Shown here: in pieces, positions 59,122 through 64,000 of the stretch
Numbering within the stretch: the stretch's first letter is position 1
Layout of the letters: each line of letters begins with the position of its first letter
Assembly: GCA_028583605.1 (NCBI GenBank)
Contig: CM053330.1
Span: 24,631,233-24,695,232, forward strand
DNA from: Dastarcus helophoroides
Taxonomy: Eukaryota; Arthropoda; Insecta; Coleoptera; Bothrideridae
Length of the DNA: 64,000 nucleotides
Reading direction: 5' to 3'
Program-made: the position numbers and the translations under genes
The notes under the pieces: generated by a model
What the model was told of the DNA's origin: nothing
Seen by the model: only the letters and a program-made list of their open reading frames with translations
Databases searched by the model: none

Positions 59122-59615
59122 ATGTCTTCATCTTTACGCAAAGGGGTCGCTTCTATTTATCAAAAGCACAACATTCTCTCCACTTTAAAGAGAATGTTTA
59201 ATAAACGTAAGTATACATTTTACAATGTTCCTCTAGAAAATTTCACTAAGTGATTCTGCACCTTAAAAAACATCGAAAGACTTTGGGCATTTTTTGTTAT
59301 CACAGATTCCTCAAATATGCTTAACTTTTAGTGACTTTGGGTGATCCGATCGAGCATGCTACCGGTTTGGAGAAAAGGGAAATTTTGGCCAAAATTGCCG
59401 GAAATACTGATCCGTTCGATATGGGGCCGATAATAAGGGGGCCCGGGACTATAGAGAAACCCACTGAAATACCATCGGCTTTTGACGCCCGCATCATCGG
59501 CTGCGTTTGCGTCGATGAAGCCCCCGGAATTAACTGGATGTGGTTGCACAAAGGTCAGCCGAAAAGATGTGAATGCGGCCACTGGTTCACCTTGGTTCAC
59601 AGAGCACCACTTTAG
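59122..59615 (+). CDS. COX5B: Cytochrome c oxidase subunit 5B, copy B (tandem paralogue)
   Basis: Two exons, 59122-59206 and 59332-59615, give 369 nt (122 aa), with the same 85 + 284 nt split and intron phase as copy A, so the pair arose by tandem duplication. The mature region is very similar (TLGDPIEHATGLEKREILAK, SAFDARIIGCVCVDEAPGIN, WMWLHKGQPKRCECGHWFTL) and keeps the zinc cysteines. It differs at FDMGPIIRGPGTIEKPTEIP. The presequence MSSSLRKGVASIYQKHNILS is almost unrelated to that of copy A. Both copies look intact and could be expressed differently, as duplicated COX subunits often are (testis-specific forms in flies). The intron is only 125 bp. Confidence 0.94.
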
Positions 59616-59759
59616 ATGGATGCCCCCCACGAGAAATGTCACGTTTAAAAAGTTTAACGTTTTAACTGTTTTTGTATTGTATTGTTATAAACAAAACACA
59701 TTTTTTCAACTTTTTTACGATTTTGTTACCTTATATATGAATATTCTTAATTAGAAAAT

Positions 59760-60075
59760 TTTCAATCAGGATTTTTAGCTTAAATTTTGTATTTATTTTT
59801 AAAATTTCGAGTTTGCATAATTAATTTTCCGTGAAATGTTGAATCATTCTAAAAATTTTGATTTTTTCGACAGCTCTGAAAAAACATTTTTGTTTTTAAT
59901 TTCTACATCAAACTCCAATTATCTTCCAATTTTTCTTTCGACATTTCGATTTTAATCTTGAATGTAGATTTTCTTTTCGAAATACTTTTTGTTTTTAGAA
60001 ACTTCGTCGAAATTTCATTTTAAGCTGAAATTTTAGAAAGTCAGTTTCAGTTTCGATGGCAAGTTTTGAGAAGTT
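59760..60075. repeat. Short patch of dispersed AT repeat
   Basis: Units such as AAAATTTCGAGTTTGCA, CGACATTTCGATTTTAATC and CGAAATTTCATTTTAAGC recur at 25-35 bp spacing. This is a diluted relative of the large arrays. Confidence 0.55.
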
Positions 60076-60086
60076 AAAACCTTAAG

Positions 60087-60803
60087 CTAGTTTCACACAC
60101 GGCGGTTTTGATCGTTCGGTATAACGCCGGACGGTTTTTTGAAGGCTTTCACACACACCGCTCAAATATAGAATTCAGTTTCTGGCAGAACGACTCAATA
60201 ATGGACTGTAACCAAATTATTGCTATGTGGATTTTGTAGCATCGATGCGAATGTTAACACAACTGAATTTATTTGGTTCATTTCAAATAGGGAACAATTT
60301 TTTGATAGATGTTTGAGGACCTGCAATGTATGGATAACGATTTCTTTAACTGAACACTTGATTAAACAATACTTTTTAAAGGTAGGACACAAAAATGAGA
60401 AACTATATTCAACCTGTAAATATGTTGGCTTTTTATATTATTTCATCTCTTACCCCACAAGGCATGATTTTAGCTGTGGTCTTAATTTACGAAATCAATA
60501 TTTCCATGTATATTTCGGAAAAATGGACTTTTTCAGAATACAACACTGGACTCAAATGGAAACAAAAACATAATCAGCCGGTGAGTGTGAATAGACCAAC
60601 CAAAACAGATGTATCACTGCATCCCCGGTGGCCGTCCGTCCACCGGATGAATAGTGCGGCCTCCGATCGACCAACGGTCGCCGTCCGGCACCAAAACCGT
60701 GACCGGTACTTGTGAAATGAAGCATATGTTTGCAGGAACCACTGCGTTTTATAAAACCGTCCGGCGACTTACCGGACGGTCAAAACCGACGTGTGTGAAC
60801 TAG
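60087..60803. mobile_element. Inverted-repeat element (MITE-like)
   Basis: The left end CTAGTTTCACACACGGCGG continues through GGTTTTGATCGTTCGGT and CGCCGGACGG. The right end is the inverse: CCGTCCGGCGAC, ACCGGACGGTCAAAACCGAC, GTGTGTGAACTAG. The inverted arms are about 50 bp with a few mismatches. The roughly 717-bp interior contains open frames without any motif. The target duplication is not evident. Superfamily not assigned. Confidence 0.7.
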
Positions 60804-60824
60804 AGTTAGGAAAGAAAGTAAAAA

Positions 60825-61930
60825 TATTAAATTTGCACTCTAATCTTTATAAAATAGAATTTTTCCGAAGTTGAGTGTAAAATCGAAATTTCAAGTTTTA
60901 AAGAGAAAATTTTGAGAAGCAAATTGAAATTTTCTGAAAAGCTATAAATCTAGTAAACATTTCAGTGTAAATTTGAAATTTCGAAAGTCCAAATTTTCAA
61001 GTAAAGATATACATTTCAAAAAAAAATTTTAAAGGTAAAATTTTAGAAAAAAAGGCAATTTCAATTACAACGGGAAATTTTTAGAAAAAAAGTTAAAGTT
61101 TTAGAAAAAAACTGTATAAATGCTGAATTTGCTTTCTAACCCGAAAATTGAGAAACAATGGACATTTTAGGTTTGAAGTGTAAATTTTGAGAAACAGATA
61201 GAAATTTTTAGAAAATCTATAATAAAAATTTATGTTTAAATATGAAATTTCGAGAAAAAAGTCTAGCTTTTTCAAGTGAAATTTTGGAAAAAAAGCCGAA
61301 ATCTTAATTTTAGGCTGACATTTTAGGAAAAGTCCGTTTCAATTAAAACGGACAGTTTTAACATGAAAGTCAAAAATTTAGGAAATACAGTATAAATATT
61401 GAACTTGCACTCTAAAAATAGGTTTGGGTTTAATATGGAAATTTCAAGTTTAAAGTGAAAATTTTGACAAACAAATAGAAATTTCCAGAAAATCTATTAA
61501 AATTTATAGTAAAAATGTCTCTTCAAATTTGAAATTTTGAGAAAAAAGTCCAGATTTTGAAGGAAAAATCTAAATTTCGAAAAAAAAGCCGAAATTTTAG
61601 AAAAAATTCGATTTCATTAGTAAATTCTCAGAAAAAACTGTAAGCCTTAAGGAAAAGCGGTGAAAATGTTAAATTTGCATTATAACCCTGAACATTGGAG
61701 AAAATATCGAAATTTATAAAATGGAATTTATTCGACGATTTGAATTTAAAAGTCCAAATGTTTCAAGTAAACATTTTAATAGACAAATTGAAATTTTTAA
61801 AAAGCTATATAATATAAATCTATCATAAATATTTCAATATTAAATTCAGGTTTTGAGAAAAAAGTCAGATTGAGATCTAAATTCGAGCAAAAATGAATTT
61901 CACTTTTCAGTCGATATTTAGAATTTTTTT
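60825..61930 (+). repeat. AT-rich satellite with about 275-bp higher-order units
   Basis: Landmark 1 (AAATTTGCACTCTAA and variants) occurs at about 60830, 61118, 61397 and 61668. Landmark 2 (GAAAATCTATAATAAAA and variants) occurs at about 60940, 61213, 61489 and 61802. Spacings are 270-313 bp and the two landmarks stay in register, so at least three full units are present. Units contain the common sub-repeat GAAATTTCGAGAAAAAAGTC. Confidence 0.78.
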
Positions 61931-62615
61931 TTAAAAACGCCCTTTAATAATAACCAATCATTTTTTAAGGTACGGACAGATTAAAATACTATCATTCTGT
62001 TAATTAGCAGTTATCGTGTATTGCGAACTTCGCTTCAACAAACTTTCTTCGATCCCTTGAGGTTCGTTAAAAGCGGATATCAGTGTATTTCAAAAAAAAT
62101 ATAAGATTAAACTCGGCTAAATTAAAAAAAAATTCCAACATTATTTTAACATTGGGAGTTTAATCTCGAATTTTATTTAAACATCAATATTTTGAATTTA
62201 AAATTCTATCTTTTTTATCTAAATCGCGAAAAGTCAAAATTTTCATAAACTGGTTGAGTCGGAATCGTATAAAAAGTTAAAAAATATTCAAGTTTAAACT
62301 GCTTATTTATATTTCGAGAAAAACCTCAAATTTCCTAAAATTTCAAGTTTATCGTCCAAAGTTTAGGAACAACGGTAACGTTTTTAAATGCGCAGTCGGA
62401 ATTCTGAGAAAAAAGGTGAAATTTCAATAACTGAGTCAATGTTTGAAAACAAAAATGGAAATTTTGTGAGGATTCTAGGAAAAACTGTAGGAACTGAAAA
62501 CTAACATTTTAAGAAAAAAATAGAAATTTCGAGAATCGAGTTGATGTTATTTGAGAAACAAATCGATATTTTTTGGGGGTTTTAAGAAAAGACGAAATTT
62601 CGGGAACTGAATCAA
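61931..62615 (+). repeat. AT-rich array continuation
   Basis: Degenerate AT repeat between the 275-bp satellite and the palindromic element; no gene. A possible different unit with GGATTCTAGGAAAAACTG and GGTTTTAAGAAAAGACG begins near 62465. Confidence 0.5.
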
Positions 62616-62618
62616 TAT

Positions 62619-63158
62619 TTACAGCATATACTTCTTTCGGGATTGGACCATGTCAAAGAACTACTAAAAGTGTTCGCCGTTACGCCCACCATCGTAGGAG
62701 GCTTCTTCAGGAACAAAGAAAATAAACAATAAATGAAAAGAGAAGAGAAAGGGAATAGGCAAAAATGAAAGAATGAAAAGGCCAATTCCAAAACATCGGT
62801 AACTATGTCTCCCAGAAGATTTTCGCCTCTGGTATGATGGACATACTGAGTTACCGTGCTCTTCTGTCTAAACCTTCTTATCCTTTGTACCAATTTTCAA
62901 TTCAGAAGAGTTTCACCTCTGGTATGGTGGACATACTGAGTTACCGTGCTCTGATGTTTTGAAATTGGCCTTTTCATTCTTTCATTTTTGCATATTCCCT
63001 TATTTTTCTCTTTTCATTTATTGTTTCTTTTCTTTGTTCCTGAAGAAGCCCCCTACGATGGTGAGCGAAACGTCAAACACTTTTAGTAGTTCTTTGACAC
63101 GGTCCAATCTCGGAAGAAGTATATCCTGTACTGACTGGCCGTGGAAGCTTTCCTTATC
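62619..63158. mobile_element. Palindromic repeat element, copy 2
   Basis: The left arm (62619-62890) and right arm (62890-63158) are inverted copies. ATACTTCTTTCGGGATTGGA mirrors the inverse of GGTCCAATCTCGGAAGAAGT. GGACATACTGAGTTACCGTG occurs twice near the centre, on the same strand. The right arm ends CTGACTGGCCGTGGAAGC. On the plus strand 63040-63072 reads CTGAAGAAGCCCCC, then a loop, then GTGAGCGAAACGTC. It resembles 12550-12930 and is embedded in an AT array. Confidence 0.75.
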
Positions 63159-63164
63159 TGAATT

Positions 63165-63820
63165 AATATTTATCCAAATAAGTCTAAAGATCGGGAAAAT
63201 CTTCAAATTTATCGAAAATTTAAGTTTATTTTCGAAATTTTGAGAATAGCCGAAATTTGAGTCGAATGTCTCAAAAAAAAATCGAAATTTATGAGGATTT
63301 TAAGAAGTCTAAATTTCGAAAAAACTTTCTGTTCATCGACATTTAAAGTTTATTGTTGAAATTTTAGAAAAAGCTGTAGGAATTTCAGATTTAAAGCCCG
63401 AGTTTTGAGAAAACACCGACATTTTGAGAACTAAGTTGAATATATTATTTGAGTTTCAAATCGAAATCTTATGGGGATTCTTAAAAAGTCTAAAGTTGGA
63501 GAAAAGCGCAAATATTTTGAAGCAAAACGAAATTTTAGGAAAACTGGTAGACATTTTAAATCATAAATAAAATTTTGAGAACAAAAATCTATATCTGAGG
63601 ATTTTAGTAAAGCCCAAATTTCGAAAAAAAATTAAATTTCTGAAAATTTTAAGTTGAACATCGAAATAGAAAAAGCGGTAGGAATTTTAAATTCAAAACC
63701 AGAGTTTTGAGAAAAATAAGTCAAAATTTTGAAAACCGAGTCGTATCTTTGAGAAACGAATCGAAATGTTATGAGGATTTTAAGAACAGTCTAAATTTCG
63801 GGTAAAAGTTAAAATAATTT
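63165..63820 (+). repeat. AT-rich array with an approximate 180-bp unit
   Basis: The word ATGAGGATTTTAAGAAGTC and variants recurs at about 63289, 63471, 63594 and 63771 (spacings 182, 123 and 177 bp). AAAAGCTGTAGGAATTT occurs near 63371 and again near 63669. Degenerate, non-coding. Confidence 0.6.
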
Positions 63821-64000
63821 CAGTGGCGTACGTAGCGTGAGGGGAAAAGGGGCCATGGCCGCAGGCGGCACATAGGTGGAGGTGGCAATTTTTTATATTT
63901 AATTTAAAAACTTTAAGTTTAATTTTTAGATTTTTATTTAGTTTAAGTTTTCTTCTTATTATTTTTTGTTATGTCATCCTTACCCTAAATTATTTTATAA
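63821..64000 (+). mobile_element. Probable hAT-type element terminus, cut by the window end
   Basis: CAGTGGCGTACGTAGCGTGA is a typical hAT-like terminal sequence (CAGTGGCG...). It appears where the AT array stops, followed by a purine/GC-rich stretch GGGGCCATGGCCGCAGGCGG. The other end lies outside the window, so this is tentative. Confidence 0.5.

Overview
This window is nuclear DNA of an insect. Every protein gene is a conserved eukaryotic housekeeping gene, most are split by short GT-AG introns (often 50-70 nt), and the spacers are AT-rich and packed with DNA transposons. A beetle or another holometabolous insect is my guess; I did not fix the order.

Thirteen housekeeping genes could be modelled from start to stop, and each multi-exon model adds up to an open reading frame. 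In order they are: CPSF2 (-, 8634-20796, 10 exons), the mitochondrial trifunctional beta subunit HADHB (-, 24645-26502), exosome RRP41/EXOSC4 (-, 35409-36254), dynein light chain roadblock (+, 38955-39353), RPA2 (-, 39692-40829), NDUFB3 (+, 41551-41871), PCNA (+, 42641-43539), UQCRB (-, 44353-44685), exosome MTR3/EXOSC6 (+, 45230-46139), EIPR1/TSSC1 (-, 50502-54408), RpS7 (-, 55527-56411) and two tandem COX5B copies (+, 57110-58746 and 59122-59615). The 35-60 kb half is gene-dense. It mixes replication factors (RPA2 and PCNA, each with an E2F-type site upstream), two RNase PH-type exosome subunits, and nuclear subunits of respiratory complexes I, III and IV.

The rest is mobile and repetitive DNA, much of it nested. 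A LINE fragment (about 667-3587) is split by a 1.25-kb hAT element with a perfect 8-bp target duplication. A second copy of that hAT element lies at 7020-8269, also with a perfect duplication. A larger hAT element (28748-33382) carries a broken transposase and is itself interrupted by a nearly intact Tc1 element (31709-33239). There are several long-inverted-repeat (foldback-like) elements: 9240-10844, 34049-35230 and about 46495-50375. Smaller nested inverted-repeat elements lie at 26778-27886 (with 26901-27627 inside it), 38332-38777 and 60087-60803.

The most unusual component is a family of degenerate AT-rich arrays built from a short unit resembling GTCGAAATTTTGAAAAA. Adding the intervals gives roughly 16 kb, about a quarter of the window. 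Some arrays have higher-order tandem units (about 250 bp at 18.2-19.2 kb, about 275 bp at 60.8-61.9 kb). Others lie inside elements whose ends begin TAGGGATG; one of these has a perfect 8-bp duplication. One forms the arms of a 3.9-kb inverted repeat. The arrays swell introns of CPSF2 and EIPR1. I infer that short satellites have been captured and spread by hAT-like and foldback-like elements.
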